Positions 1 to 9,190 of a stretch of DNA of 41,175 nt are shown one piece after another. The DNA is taken from positions 1 to 41,175 of the forward strand of contig CALFCS010000088.1 of assembly GCA_937950565.1 (NCBI GenBank). The letters are read 5' to 3'. Each line of letters opens with the position of its first letter. The first letter of the stretch is position 1. Position numbers and translations under genes: made by a program. The notes below the pieces were generated by a model. That model searched no databases and was not told the DNA's origin. It worked only from the letters and a program-made list of their open reading frames with translations. The stretch is from an uncultured Lachnospiraceae bacterium. Its GTDB lineage: Bacteria; Bacillota; Clostridia; Lachnospirales; Lachnospiraceae.

Positions 1-388
1 TCGCTACGAAGGACCAAAGGGAGGCCCGGGAATGCGTGAGATGCTGAATCCGACATCTGCGATTGCGGGTATGGGACTTGGCTCCAGTGTGGCATTAATT
101 ACAGATGGCCGTTTCAGCGGGGCGTCAAGAGGAGCATCCATTGGGCATGTTTCACCGGAAGCAGCAGTCGGCGGTCCAATCGCACTTGTAGAAGAAGGCG
201 ACATCATTAAGATAGATATTCCGGGATTAAAGCTTGAGCTTGATGTATCCGAGGAAGAACTTGCAAAGAGAAGAGAGAAATGGCAGCCGAGAGAGCCAAA
301 GGTAACGACCGGTTATCTTGCAAGATATGCTTCTATGGTAACTTCCGGAAATCGGGGAGCAATTTTGGAGATACCGAAGAATAACTAA
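1..388 (+). CDS. ilvD: Dihydroxy-acid dehydratase, C-terminal part (partial)
   Basis: This is the 3' end of a gene that enters from the left edge; the frame is open from base 2 and stops at TAA 386-388, giving about 128 residues. The segment begins RYEGPKGGPGMREM and continues with LITDGRFSGASRGASIGH, both hallmark stretches of the C-terminal domain of IlvD/Edd dehydratases. IlvD is an Fe-S enzyme that dehydrates 2,3-dihydroxyisovalerate and its isoleucine-pathway analogue to the 2-keto acids. The catalytic Fe-S cysteines lie upstream of the window, so completeness cannot be judged. It is followed 80 bp later by ilvB on the same strand, which supports a branched-chain amino acid operon. The assignment to IlvD rather than Edd rests on this context and on the motifs. 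Confidence 0.95.
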   Translation, partial: RYEGPKGGPGMREMLNPTSAIAGMGLGSSVALITDGRFSGASRGASIGHVSPEAAVGGPIALVEEGDIIKIDIPGLKLELDVSEEELAKRREKWQPREPKVTTGYLARYASMVTSGNRGAILEIPKNN

Positions 389-400
389 AAAAACAGATCA

Positions 401-436
401 CTGTCCGGCCCGGAGCTCTGTGTCAGGGCTGGATGG
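401..436 (+). promoter_or_regulatory. GC-rich hairpin between ilvD and ilvB
   Basis: In the 80-bp gap, TCCGGCCC (404-411) can pair with GGGCTGGA (426-433) with one G-T pair, and flanking bases 401-403 extend the stem with wobble pairs. No T-run follows, so it is not a normal intrinsic terminator. It could be an mRNA processing or stability element, or have no role. Confidence 0.3.
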
Positions 437-468
437 AAACTTAAGATAGAACAGGAGAGTTTACAGGT

Positions 469-2154
469 ATGGAGTTGACAGGATCACAGATTGTAATCGA
501 ATGTTTGAAAGAACAGGGTGTGGATACCGTATTTGGTTATCCGGGCGGCGCGATTTTGAACGTATACGATGAATTATACAAACATAGTGATGAAATTACG
601 CATATATTAACATCTCATGAGCAGGGAGCTTCCCATGCGGCAGATGGCTATGCAAGGGCTACCGGAAAGGTGGGCGTATGCCTTGCAACCAGCGGCCCGG
701 GGGCAACGAATCTGGTTACGGGGATTGCAACAGCCTATATGGATTCCATTCCGGTAGTGGCAATTACCTGTAATGTAGGAGTATCCCTTCTTGGAAAAGA
801 CAGCTTCCAGGAGATTGATATTGCGGGAATCACAATGCCGATTACGAAGCATAACTTTATTGTAAAAGATGTAAATGACCTTGCAGATACAATCCGAAGA
901 GCATTTGTAATTGCAAAGAAGGGACGTCCGGGTCCGGTATTGATTGATATCCCGAAGGATGTGACGGCAAATAAGGCGGAATACGAGAAAATGGAGATTC
1001 CTCCTGTGACAGCCTCAAAGGATATTTCCCAGGAAGAGGTTGAAACAGCGCTTCAAATGATAGAGAAGGCGAAGAAACCGTATATTTTTGTGGGCGGAGG
1101 AGCAGTTTTGTCCGGAGCCAGCGAAGAGCTTTATACGTTTGCGAAAAAACTGGATGCTCCGGTAGCAGATTCCCTGATGGGAAAAGGCGCGTTTCCGGGA
1201 ACAGATGATTTATACACGGGTATGCTGGGAATGCATGGTACAAAGACATCCAATTACGGAGTCAGTGAGTGCGATCTCCTGGTTGTAATCGGCGCAAGAT
1301 TCAGTGACCGTGTAACGGGAAATGCGAAGAAATTTGCGAAGAACGCAAAGATTCTGCAGTTGGATATCGATGCTGCAGAGATGAATAAAAATGTGCTTAT
1401 TACAGCTGGTATCGTAGGAGATATTAAAGAGATACTGACAATTTTAAATGCGCGTCTGGAACAGCAGAGCCATCCGGAGTGGATTGAGAAAATCATGGCA
1501 TACAAAGAAAAGTATCCGTTGTCTTATCATCCGGAAATGCTGACAGGACCTTATATTGTAGAAGAAATTTACCGTCAGACAAAGGGAGATGCGATTATTG
1601 TAACAGAAGTAGGTCAGCATCAGATGTGGGCGGCTCAGTATTATAAATATACAAAGCCTCATACACTTCTTACTTCCGGCGGACTTGGAACCATGGGTTA
1701 TGGGCTTGGCGCTTCACTTGGAGCAAAGATGGGAAGGCCGGATAAGTGCGTTGTCAATATTGCAGGAGACGGATGCTTCCGTATGAATATGAATGAGATT
1801 GCGACAGCGGTACGCCATAATATTCTGGTGATTCAGGTAGTGATTAACAATCACGTTCTTGGAATGGTGCGTCAGTGGCAGAATTTGTTTTACGGGCAGA
1901 GATATTCTTCTACCGTATTAAATGATGCAGTGGATTTTGTAAAGCTTGCAGAAGCGATGGGGGCAGAAGGAATCCGGGTCACAACACAGGAGGAATTTAA
2001 CCAGGCATTTGCAAAAGCGCTTACGCTTGGCAGACCGGTTGTCATTGACTGTCAGATTGACAGTGACGATAAGGTATGGCCGATGGTAGCCCCGGGAGCG
2101 CCTATTAATGAGGCGTTCGATGAAGAGGATTTGAAAGAAAAAGGTAACAAATAA
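469..2154 (+). CDS. ilvB: Acetolactate synthase, large catalytic subunit
   Basis: A 561-residue TPP-dependent acetohydroxyacid synthase that condenses two pyruvates (or pyruvate and 2-oxobutyrate) in valine, leucine and isoleucine synthesis. Seen in the sequence: the N-terminal TPP activation region with the catalytic glutamate in TSHEQGASHAADGYA (about residues 48-62), a central FAD-type domain, and a C-terminal TPP/Mg motif running from AGDGCFRMN to the paired asparagines in VINNHVLGM. The end ELKEKGNK-like tail is ordinary. Start ATG 469 is preceded by AGGAG at 452-456. Length matches the family. No ilvN regulatory subunit lies next to it; the next gene is serC, so the small subunit must be elsewhere if the enzyme is feedback-regulated. 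Confidence 0.95.
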   Translation: MELTGSQIVIECLKEQGVDTVFGYPGGAILNVYDELYKHSDEITHILTSHEQGASHAADGYARATGKVGVCLATSGPGATNLVTGIATAYMDSIPVVAITCNVGVSLLGKDSFQEIDIAGITMPITKHNFIVKDVNDLADTIRRAFVIAKKGRPGPVLIDIPKDVTANKAEYEKMEIPPVTASKDISQEEVETALQMIEKAKKPYIFVGGGAVLSGASEELYTFAKKLDAPVADSLMGKGAFPGTDDLYTGMLGMHGTKTSNYGVSECDLLVVIGARFSDRVTGNAKKFAKNAKILQLDIDAAEMNKNVLITAGIVGDIKEILTILNARLEQQSHPEWIEKIMAYKEKYPLSYHPEMLTGPYIVEEIYRQTKGDAIIVTEVGQHQMWAAQYYKYTKPHTLLTSGGLGTMGYGLGASLGAKMGRPDKCVVNIAGDGCFRMNMNEIATAVRHNILVIQVVINNHVLGMVRQWQNLFYGQRYSSTVLNDAVDFVKLAEAMGAEGIRVTTQEEFNQAFAKALTLGRPVVIDCQIDSDDKVWPMVAPGAPINEAFDEEDLKEKGNK

Positions 2155-2184
2155 TAATTTAATATAAAAAATGGAGGAATGAAG

Positions 2185-3267
2185 ATGAGCAGAGTGTACA
2201 ATTTTTCAGCAGGACCGGCAGTATTACCGGAGGAAGTATTGAAAGAAGCAGCGGAAGAAATGCTGGATTATAAAGGGTCCGGGATGTCCGTAATGGAGAT
2301 GAGTCACCGCTCGGAACCGTTCAAAAAGATTATCGAAGAAGCAGAAAATGATATTCGCGAGTTAATGAACATTCCGGATAACTATAAGGTGTTATTTATC
2401 CAGGGCGGCGCATCTACACAGTTTGCCATGATTCCGATGAATCTTATGAAAAATGGCGTGGCAGATTATATTATTACAGGACAGTTTGCAAAGAAAGCAT
2501 ATAAAGAGGCGCAGAAGTACGGTAAGATTAACGTGATTGCGTCTTCGGAGGATCAAACCTTTTCATATATTCCGGATTGTTCCGACCTTCCGGTTTCTGA
2601 GGATGCAGATTATGTTTATATTTGTGAGAATAATACAATCTACGGAACAAAATACAAGGAACTTCCGAACACAAAGGGAAAACCGCTTGTAGCAGACGTA
2701 TCTTCTTGTTTTCTGTCTGAACCGATAGATGTGGAAAAATATGGAATTATTTACGGTGGAGTACAGAAAAATGTAGGACCGGCAGGTATGGCGATTGTCA
2801 TTATTCGCGAAGATTTGATTCGTGAGGATGTATTCCCGGGAACACCGACTATGCTGACATATAAGACTCATGCGGATGCGGGTTCTCTTTATAATACACC
2901 TCCGGCATACAGCATTTATATTTGTGGAAAAGTATTTAAATGGCTGAAAAAGCAGGGTGGTCTCGAAGCAATGAAAGAGCGCAATGAGAAGAAGGCAAAG
3001 CTTCTCTATGATTTCCTGGACGAGAGTAAATTGTTCAAATCCAGTGTGAATCCGAAAGACCGCTCTCTTATGAATGTAACCTTTGTAACAGGAGACAAAG
3101 ATTTGGACGCAAAATTCGTAAAAGAAGCAAAAGCAGCGGGACTTGAGAGTCTGAAGGGGCACAGAAGTGTAGGAGGTATGCGTGCAAGCATTTATAACGC
3201 AATGCCGATCGAAGGCGTAGAAGCGCTCGTTGCATTTATGAAGAAATTTGAGGAGGAGAATCTGTAA
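2185..3267 (+). CDS. serC: Phosphoserine aminotransferase
   Basis: A 360-residue PLP-dependent class V aminotransferase of the SerC family that converts 3-phosphohydroxypyruvate and glutamate to O-phosphoserine. It opens with MSRVYNFSAGPAVLPEE, the classical SerC N-terminus. The PLP-lysine region is YGGVQKNVGPAGMAIVII (about residues 190-207), and GHRSVGGMRASIYNA near the end is the phosphate-binding signature. An upstream in-frame ATG at 2179 is only 1 nt from the GGAGG at 2173-2177, whereas ATG 2185 has a normal 7-nt spacing, so 2185 is chosen. It lies 30 bp after ilvB and 2 bp before serA, clearly in one operon with the next step-related gene of serine synthesis. Confidence 0.95.
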   Translation: MSRVYNFSAGPAVLPEEVLKEAAEEMLDYKGSGMSVMEMSHRSEPFKKIIEEAENDIRELMNIPDNYKVLFIQGGASTQFAMIPMNLMKNGVADYIITGQFAKKAYKEAQKYGKINVIASSEDQTFSYIPDCSDLPVSEDADYVYICENNTIYGTKYKELPNTKGKPLVADVSSCFLSEPIDVEKYGIIYGGVQKNVGPAGMAIVIIREDLIREDVFPGTPTMLTYKTHADAGSLYNTPPAYSIYICGKVFKWLKKQGGLEAMKERNEKKAKLLYDFLDESKLFKSSVNPKDRSLMNVTFVTGDKDLDAKFVKEAKAAGLESLKGHRSVGGMRASIYNAMPIEGVEALVAFMKKFEEENL

Positions 3268-3269
3268 TC

Positions 3270-4433
3270 ATGTATAAATATCATTGTTTAAATCCAATTG
3301 CTGCCGTAGGCTTAGACAGAATGACAGAAGACTATGCTCCGGTGAGCAGCCCGGATAAGGCAGATGTAATTCTTGTAAGAAGCGCCGGAATGCATGACAT
3401 GGAATTCGGAGAAGAATTAAAGGCTATCGGAAGAGCCGGAGCCGGAGTCAACAATATTCCGCTTGATAAATGTGCAGACAAAGGAATTGTCGTATTCAAT
3501 ACACCAGGTGCGAATGCAAACGGTGTTAAGGAGTTGGTAATTGCAGGTATGCTGCTGGCTTCCAGAGATATCATCGGAGGCATCAACTGGGTACAGGAAA
3601 ATGAAGAAGACGGTAATATTGCAAAAGATGCTGAGAAAGCGAAGAAGGCATTTGCCGGATGCGAACTGGAAGGAAAGAAGTTAGGCGTTATCGGTCTTGG
3701 AGCAATCGGTGTACTGGTGGCAAATGCAGCAACCAACCTCGGCATGGAGGTATATGGATTTGATCCGTATATTTCCGTGGAATCGGCATGGAAGCTGTCA
3801 AGAAGCATTCATCATGCAAAGACGGTAGATGAGATTTATAAGGATTGTGATTATATTACGATTCATGTACCGGCTATGGACAGTACAAAAGGAATGATTG
3901 ACAAAAATGCAATCAGCCTGATGAAGGAAGATGTTGTTGTGCTGAATTTCGCAAGAGACGTGCTGGTAGATTCAGAAGCTATGGTAGACGCACTTGTTTC
4001 CGGTAAAGTAAAACGTTATGTGACGGACTTCCCGACACCGGAAATCGCAGGTGTGAAGGGAGCGATTGTAATTCCGCATCTTGGAGCATCTACGGCAGAG
4101 TCAGAAGACAACTGTGCGAAGATGGCTGTGAAGGAGTTGATGGATTATCTGGAAAATGGAAATATCCGTAATTCCGTTAACTATCCGAACTGCGATATGG
4201 GAGAGCGCGGAGAGCATACAAGAATCACACTTCTGCACCGCAATGTTCCGAATATCATCGGGCAGATTACAAAGATTCTCGGCGACGACAATATGAACAT
4301 TGAGGATATGACAAACAAGAGTAAGGGCGGATATGCTTATACGATGATTGACGTCTCCTCTGAGGTTCCGGAGCGTGTTACGGAGGATCTTGGGAAAGTA
4401 AAAGATATTTTAAGAATCCGTGTGATTAAATAA
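3270..4433 (+). CDS. serA: D-3-phosphoglycerate dehydrogenase with ACT domain
   Basis: A 387-residue NAD-dependent 2-hydroxyacid dehydrogenase that commits 3-phosphoglycerate to serine synthesis. The Rossmann motif is GVIGLGAIGVLVANAA (about residues 140-155). The substrate/catalytic residues are visible as the arginine in NFARDVLVD and the catalytic histidine in VIPHLGAST. The C-terminal ~75 residues form an ACT domain (from about HTRITLLHRNVPNIIGQI), usually a serine sensor. It lacks the extra ASB domain of long SerA forms. ATG 3270 follows GAGGAGGAG inside the end of serC, so the two genes are translationally close. The operon ends at the terminator 8 bp downstream. Confidence 0.95.
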   Translation: MYKYHCLNPIAAVGLDRMTEDYAPVSSPDKADVILVRSAGMHDMEFGEELKAIGRAGAGVNNIPLDKCADKGIVVFNTPGANANGVKELVIAGMLLASRDIIGGINWVQENEEDGNIAKDAEKAKKAFAGCELEGKKLGVIGLGAIGVLVANAATNLGMEVYGFDPYISVESAWKLSRSIHHAKTVDEIYKDCDYITIHVPAMDSTKGMIDKNAISLMKEDVVVLNFARDVLVDSEAMVDALVSGKVKRYVTDFPTPEIAGVKGAIVIPHLGASTAESEDNCAKMAVKELMDYLENGNIRNSVNYPNCDMGERGEHTRITLLHRNVPNIIGQITKILGDDNMNIEDMTNKSKGGYAYTMIDVSSEVPERVTEDLGKVKDILRIRVIK

Positions 4434-4440
4434 GAGATAA

Positions 4441-4477
4441 AAAAAGAACGCCGGCCGCAGACCGGTGTTCTTTTTTT
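4441..4477. terminator. Bidirectional intrinsic terminator between serA and prs
   Basis: AAGAACGCCGG (4444-4454) pairs with CCGGTGTTCTT (4462-4472) around a 7-nt loop, with one G-T pair; a run of seven T follows on the plus strand and a run of A precedes it, so it can also serve the convergent prs transcript whose stop codon is at 4488. Confidence 0.9.
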
Positions 4478-4487
4478 GGAGTCTGAA

Positions 4488-5666
4488 TTATTGATTTCTC
4501 ATATTATGTTTGTCCAGAAGTGCGTGAATCTTTGCTGTAGGGTCAAGGACGGAGCTCATAGTGATATCGTGGTTAAAGGAATCAATGATCAGTGCGATAA
4601 ATTTACTCATATCCGCCACGACAAAGTATGGTTTTTCAAGGGCTTCCGGAGGAAGATAAGTAAGGTTCGTTGTAATTACCCGGTCGATGTAGCCTTTTTC
4701 GTAGTATTCATCGAATTTGCCAAAGCCGTCCGTAAAGAGTCCGAAGGTCGTGCAGACAAATACCCGCTCGGCGCCCCGCTCTTTCATCTGTCTGGCAACA
4801 TCCAGCATACTTTCGCCGGAGGAAATCATATCGTCTACAATAATCACGGTCTTTCCATGGATATCACTTCCGAGAAATTCATGTGCGACAATCGGATTTT
4901 TGCCATTTACAACGGTAGAGTAATCGCGGCGTTTGTAGAACATCCCCATGTCTACCCCGATGACATTGGAAAAGTATACGGCGCGGTGCATTGCTCCTTC
5001 ATCCGGACTGATAATCATTAAATGGTCTTTGTCAACTTTGAGGTCAGGTTCCGCGCGGAGGAGCGCTTTCATAAACTGATAAGCAGGTGCAAAATTATCA
5101 AATCCATGAAGTGGAATCGAATTCTGCACCCTCGGATCGTGTGCATCAAAGGTAATAATATTGCTGACACCCATGTCAACAAGTTCCCGGAGGGCGATGG
5201 CACAGTCCAGAGACTCTCTCTTTGTACGTTTGTGCTGCCGGCTTTCATAAAGAAATGGCATGATGACGTTAATCCGGTGGGATTTGCCCGTGGCGGCGGA
5301 TATAATACGCTTCAAGTCCTGGTAATGGTCATCCGGCGACATATGGTTCGGATGTCCGTTTACCGTATAAGTAAGGCTGTAGTTACATACATCCACCATA
5401 ATAAATAAATCTTTTCCGCGTGTGCTTTCGCTGATGATACCCTTCGCTTCTCCGGTTCCAAATCTGGGACAATGGCAGTCAATCAGATAATTGTCCAGCT
5501 GATAGCTTGAAAACAACGGGGAAGAAAGAGATTCTTTTAAAGTATCCTGGCGAAACTTTACAATATAATCATTTACTTTTTGGCCCAGTTCACGGCAGCT
5601 GTCAAGCGCTGCAATTTTAAGAGGAGCAACCGGAAGGGCGGTTTCCATTAATTTAATATTTGGCAT
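4488..5666 (-). CDS. prs: Ribose-phosphate pyrophosphokinase (long clostridial form)
   Basis: A 392-residue PRPP synthetase making phosphoribosyl pyrophosphate from ribose-5-phosphate and ATP for nucleotide, histidine and tryptophan synthesis. The PRPP-binding signature VIIVDDMISSGESM (about residues 272-285) is intact, and the N-terminal half carries the ATP/Mg region with MPFLYESRQHKR and ITFDAHDPRVQ. It is longer than the usual ~315 residues, with an extended N-terminus and C-terminus; this long version is common in Clostridia. The start is ATG at 5666 (complement) with a good AGGAGAT ribosome site just upstream. It is convergent with serA and divergent from the DUF512 gene, so it is its own transcription unit. 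Confidence 0.9.
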   Translation of the reverse strand: MPNIKLMETALPVAPLKIAALDSCRELGQKVNDYIVKFRQDTLKESLSSPLFSSYQLDNYLIDCHCPRFGTGEAKGIISESTRGKDLFIMVDVCNYSLTYTVNGHPNHMSPDDHYQDLKRIISAATGKSHRINVIMPFLYESRQHKRTKRESLDCAIALRELVDMGVSNIITFDAHDPRVQNSIPLHGFDNFAPAYQFMKALLRAEPDLKVDKDHLMIISPDEGAMHRAVYFSNVIGVDMGMFYKRRDYSTVVNGKNPIVAHEFLGSDIHGKTVIIVDDMISSGESMLDVARQMKERGAERVFVCTTFGLFTDGFGKFDEYYEKGYIDRVITTNLTYLPPEALEKPYFVVADMSKFIALIIDSFNHDITMSSVLDPTAKIHALLDKHNMRNQ

Positions 5667-5783
5667 AATAATCTCCTGTAAATTTCTATCATTAAATTGA
5701 ACATTTTCATTTCGAAAAATTATGTCCTATAATATTTATATCATTTTTGGTAGTATGTGGTCAATGAAAAGGAGAAATCTTTT

Positions 5784-5813
5784 TTGCCCGGATGGAGAAT
5801 TGTGTGCTATACT
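5784..5813 (+). promoter_or_regulatory. Extended -10 sigma-A promoter for the DUF512-der run
   Basis: TTGCCC at 5784-5789 and TATACT at 5808-5813 are 18 bp apart, with a TG dinucleotide one base before the -10 hexamer. Transcription would start near 5820. This places the start of the DUF512 gene downstream, at 5848, although the reading frame is open from 5722. Confidence 0.6.
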
Positions 5814-5847
5814 AGCTAATAAGTATGAAAAGGACAGGAGTATTTCT

Positions 5848-7164
5848 ATGATGCATGAGCATATGATTAAGAAAATAGTGCCGGGCAGCATTGCGGATGA
5901 GCTGGGAATTGAACCAGGGGATAAGCTGCTTGCGGTGAATGAGGAAGAAATTGAAGACGTATTTGATTATCATTTTTTTGTAAATGATGAAGAACTGGTT
6001 CTTCTGATTGAAAAGCCGGACGGGGAACAGTGGGAGCTCGATATCGAAAAAGACTATGAGGAAGACCTGGGGATAGAATTTGAACAAGGGCTGATGGACG
6101 AGTACCGTTCCTGTAGAAATAAATGCATGTTCTGTTTTATTGACCAGATGCCGGAAGGCATGAGAGAGACATTATATTTTAAAGATGATGATTCCAGATT
6201 GTCTTTTCTCCAGGGAAATTATATTACGTTGACAAATATGAGCGACCACGATATTGACAGAATCATCCGGTATCATCTGGAGCCGATTAATATTTCCTTT
6301 CATACGACAAATCCTGAACTAAGATGTAAGATGCTCCATAACCGTTTTGCAGGAGATGCACTAAAGAAAGTGGATAGGCTGTATGAGGGCGGCATTGAGA
6401 TGAACGGGCAGATTGTTCTGTGTAAAGGCATCAATGATGGGGCGGAGCTTGAGCGGAGCATCCGGGATATGTCTGCCTATATTCCATATCTCAGGAGTGT
6501 ATCGGTAGTTCCGGTAGGACTTACAAAATATCGGGACGGCTTATATCCGCTGGAGCCCTTTACCAAGGAGGATGCGAAGGAAGTCTTAAGCGTGATTCAC
6601 AGATGGCAGGAGAAGTTTTATCGGGAATATGGATTCCATTTTATTCATGCAGGAGATGAATGGTATATTCTGGCGGAGGAAGAGGTACCGGAGGAGGAGC
6701 GGTATGACGGATATCTTCAATTGGAAAACGGCGTGGGGATGCTGCGCCTTCTGGAAAATGAATTTAAAGAAGCTTTCCGGGAGCTTCCCGGGGACCACGT
6801 GAAAAGAGAAGTGTCTATAGCGACTGGTAAGCTTGCCTATCCTTATATTCTGGATATGGCAGAGAGATTAAGGGAAAAATATACAGAAACGGTAGTTCAC
6901 GTATATCAGATCCGGAATGAATTTTTCGGGGAGCTGATTACCGTGTCGGGGCTGATTACCGGGCAGGATCTTTTAAAACAGCTTGCGGGATGTCCTCTGG
7001 GAGAACGATTGCTTCTTCCGTGCAATATGTTCCGCAGCGAGGAAGATGTATTTTTGGATGATATTACGCTGGATGAAGTGAAGGAAACTTTACAAGTAGA
7101 AACAGATATTGTAAAATCAAGTGGACAGGATCTGATAAATGCAATTATAGGGGCGGGCAGATAA
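5848..7164 (+). CDS. DUF512 radical SAM protein with N-terminal PDZ domain
   Basis: A 438-residue protein of the DUF512 family. The N-terminal ~70 residues look like a PDZ domain (IKKIVPGSIADELGIEPGDK). A CX3CX2C radical SAM cluster follows in RSCRNKCMFCFIDQMPEGM, and the rest matches the DUF512 region. The family is widespread in Clostridia and Cyanobacteria and its reaction is not known to me; a role near ribosome or envelope assembly is sometimes suggested by its constant position beside der. The frame is open from 5722, but ATG 5848 has CAGGAG at 5835-5840 and a promoter just upstream, so 5848 is preferred. der follows after 29 bp. Confidence 0.85.
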   Translation: MMHEHMIKKIVPGSIADELGIEPGDKLLAVNEEEIEDVFDYHFFVNDEELVLLIEKPDGEQWELDIEKDYEEDLGIEFEQGLMDEYRSCRNKCMFCFIDQMPEGMRETLYFKDDDSRLSFLQGNYITLTNMSDHDIDRIIRYHLEPINISFHTTNPELRCKMLHNRFAGDALKKVDRLYEGGIEMNGQIVLCKGINDGAELERSIRDMSAYIPYLRSVSVVPVGLTKYRDGLYPLEPFTKEDAKEVLSVIHRWQEKFYREYGFHFIHAGDEWYILAEEEVPEEERYDGYLQLENGVGMLRLLENEFKEAFRELPGDHVKREVSIATGKLAYPYILDMAERLREKYTETVVHVYQIRNEFFGELITVSGLITGQDLLKQLAGCPLGERLLLPCNMFRSEEDVFLDDITLDEVKETLQVETDIVKSSGQDLINAIIGAGR

Positions 7165-7193
7165 GCCCCGTTATGATAGAAGGAGAAAGAAAT

Positions 7194-8519
7194 ATGAGTA
7201 AACCGGTAGTAGCAGTTGTGGGGAGACCGAATGTAGGAAAGTCCACGCTTTTTAATGCGCTGGCAGGCGGAAAGATATCGATTGTTGAAGATACACCAGG
7301 TGTTACCAGAGACCGTATTTATGCGGAAGTAAACTGGCTGGATAAGGAATTTACCCTGATTGATACAGGTGGAATAGAGCCGGAGAGTAAGGATATTATC
7401 CTTTCCCAGATGCGTGAACAGGCGCAGATTGCCATTGATACTGCAGATGTAATTATTTTTATGACAGATGTGCGCCAGGGCCTTGTAGATGCGGACTCCA
7501 AAGTGGCAGATTTGCTGCGAAGAAGTGGGAAACCGATTGTGCTTGTGGTAAATAAAGTGGACAGCTTTGATAAATTTATGGCGGATGTGTACGAGTTTTA
7601 TAACCTTGGTATCGGAGATCCGGTGCCGGTGTCTGCCGCTTCCAGGCTTGGAATCGGGGATATGCTGGACGAGGTGATCCGTTTCTTCCCGGAACATTCC
7701 GGGGAGGAAGAAGAGGATGAAAGGCCGAGAATCGCCATTGTAGGAAAGCCGAATGTAGGAAAATCTTCGATTATCAATAAGCTTCTGGGAGAGACAAGGG
7801 TAATTGTATCTGATATTGCAGGAACTACAAGAGACGCCATAGATACCGATATTGTCCATAATGGAAAAGAATATGTATTTATTGACACGGCGGGACTTCG
7901 GAGAAAGAATAAGATTAAGGAAGAGCTGGAGCGCTACAGCATTATCCGCACGGTGACAGCCGTGGAACGTGCAGACGTGGTGCTGGTCGTGATTGATGCG
8001 GCAGAAGGGGTAACAGAGCAGGATGCCAAAATTGCGGGAATTGCCCATGAACGCGGAAAGGGAATCATTGTTGTCGTGAATAAGTGGGATGCCATTGAGA
8101 AAAATGACAGAACGATGCGGGAGTATGAGAGTGAGGTGCGAAGAATTCTCTCCTTTATTCCGTATGCGGAGATTATGTATGTATCTGCGCAGACCGGACA
8201 GAGACTGCCGAAGCTTTATGATATGATTGATATGGTAATCGAGAATCAGACACTTCGCGTGGCAACCGGAGTGCTGAATGAGATTCTGATGGAAGCAGTT
8301 GCCTTACAGCAGCCGCCTTCAGACAAGGGAAAGCGTCTGAAAATTTATTATATGACACAGGTGTCTGTAAAGCCGCCGACTTTTGTGTTATTTGTAAATG
8401 ATAAAGAATTGATGCATTTTTCTTACCAGCGTTATCTGGAAAATAAAATCCGGGAAGCATTTGGCTTCCGGGGTACATCGATTAAATTCTTTGTCAGAGA
8501 GAGAAAGGAAAAGGATTGA
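7194..8519 (+). CDS. der: Ribosome-associated GTPase Der (EngA)
   Basis: A 441-residue double-GTPase needed for 50S subunit assembly. Two tandem G domains are visible: GRPNVGKSTLFNAL at about residue 10 and GKPNVGKSSIINKLL at about residue 184, each followed by a DTPG/DTAG switch and NKVD/NKWD specificity motif. The C-terminal KH-like domain ends in FRGTSIKFFVRERKEKD. An in-frame ATG at 7173 exists, but AGGAG at 7181-7185 points to ATG 7194, giving MSKPVVAVVGRPN. It sits between the DUF512 gene and plsY, the usual Lachnospiraceae order. Confidence 0.96.
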   Translation: MSKPVVAVVGRPNVGKSTLFNALAGGKISIVEDTPGVTRDRIYAEVNWLDKEFTLIDTGGIEPESKDIILSQMREQAQIAIDTADVIIFMTDVRQGLVDADSKVADLLRRSGKPIVLVVNKVDSFDKFMADVYEFYNLGIGDPVPVSAASRLGIGDMLDEVIRFFPEHSGEEEEDERPRIAIVGKPNVGKSSIINKLLGETRVIVSDIAGTTRDAIDTDIVHNGKEYVFIDTAGLRRKNKIKEELERYSIIRTVTAVERADVVLVVIDAAEGVTEQDAKIAGIAHERGKGIIVVVNKWDAIEKNDRTMREYESEVRRILSFIPYAEIMYVSAQTGQRLPKLYDMIDMVIENQTLRVATGVLNEILMEAVALQQPPSDKGKRLKIYYMTQVSVKPPTFVLFVNDKELMHFSYQRYLENKIREAFGFRGTSIKFFVRERKEKD

Positions 8520-8524
8520 TAATT

Positions 8525-9169
8525 ATGGAACGTTTCATATGTGTAGTGATTGGGTATGCGTTTGGACTTTGCCAGACCGGTTATATTTATGGGAAGCTTC
8601 ATCATGTGGATATCAGGAAGCTTGGGAGCGGCAATGCAGGAACGACCAATGCACTTCGTACACTGGGATGGAAAGCGGGCGCCGTTACGTTTCTGGGGGA
8701 TGCGTTTAAATGTATTTTCGCGGTGCTGGCCGTACATCTGCTTTATGGAAAGACTCATGCAGATATCCTTCCGGTATTGGCAATGTATGCCGGAATGGGG
8801 GCTGTAATCGGGCATAACTATCCGTTTTATATGAATTTTAAAGGCGGCAAGGGAATTGCCGCGACAGCAGGACTTCTTGCCAGTACGACAAATATCTGGA
8901 TGGTGCTTATCTGCCTTGTGGCATTTGTGGGAATTGTGGCTGTGACACGCTATGTTTCGCTTGGCTCACTTGCCGTTGTCGTTATTTATTTAATAGAGGT
9001 TGTTGTGTACGGTCAGATGGGCGGATTTGGAGTAAAACCACCGTATGTATATGAAATGTATGGAATTGCGGCATTTCTTATGATATCTGCATTTTATAAA
9101 CATAAGGCAAATATTCAGAGATTAATATCCGGAACAGAAAACAAAATGAGTTTTGGAAAGAAGAAATAA
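8525..9169 (+). CDS. plsY: Acyl-phosphate:glycerol-3-phosphate acyltransferase
   Basis: A 214-residue multi-pass membrane enzyme that acylates the sn-1 position of glycerol-3-phosphate using acyl-phosphate, the first step of phospholipid synthesis. The family motifs are clear: GSGNAGTTNALRTLGWKAG (about residues 36-54), the HNYPFYMNFKGGKGIAA stretch in the middle, and a C-terminal hydrophobic segment before a basic tail. A TTG at 8516 overlaps the der stop and could add three residues, but ATG 8525 has AAGGA at 8511-8515 at suitable spacing. It is directly followed by gpsA, which makes its glycerol-3-phosphate substrate. Confidence 0.95.
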   Translation: MERFICVVIGYAFGLCQTGYIYGKLHHVDIRKLGSGNAGTTNALRTLGWKAGAVTFLGDAFKCIFAVLAVHLLYGKTHADILPVLAMYAGMGAVIGHNYPFYMNFKGGKGIAATAGLLASTTNIWMVLICLVAFVGIVAVTRYVSLGSLAVVVIYLIEVVVYGQMGGFGVKPPYVYEMYGIAAFLMISAFYKHKANIQRLISGTENKMSFGKKK

Positions 9170-9190
9170 AGCGGTGAAGGAGGAAATATT

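Noticed and set aside
389..468. T-box or amino acid attenuator before ilvB
   Set aside because: The gap is only 80 bp, has no T-box sequence and no terminator T-run; only a GC-rich hairpin is seen.
4476..5408. Two rightward open frames (181 and 128 codons) opposite prs
   Set aside because: They are exact antisense shadows of the conserved prs gene, without ribosome sites or recognisable domains.
6906..8048. A 380-codon leftward open frame across the DUF512 and der genes
   Set aside because: Antisense to two strongly conserved genes; composition is Cys/His/Tyr-rich as expected for a reverse-frame artefact.
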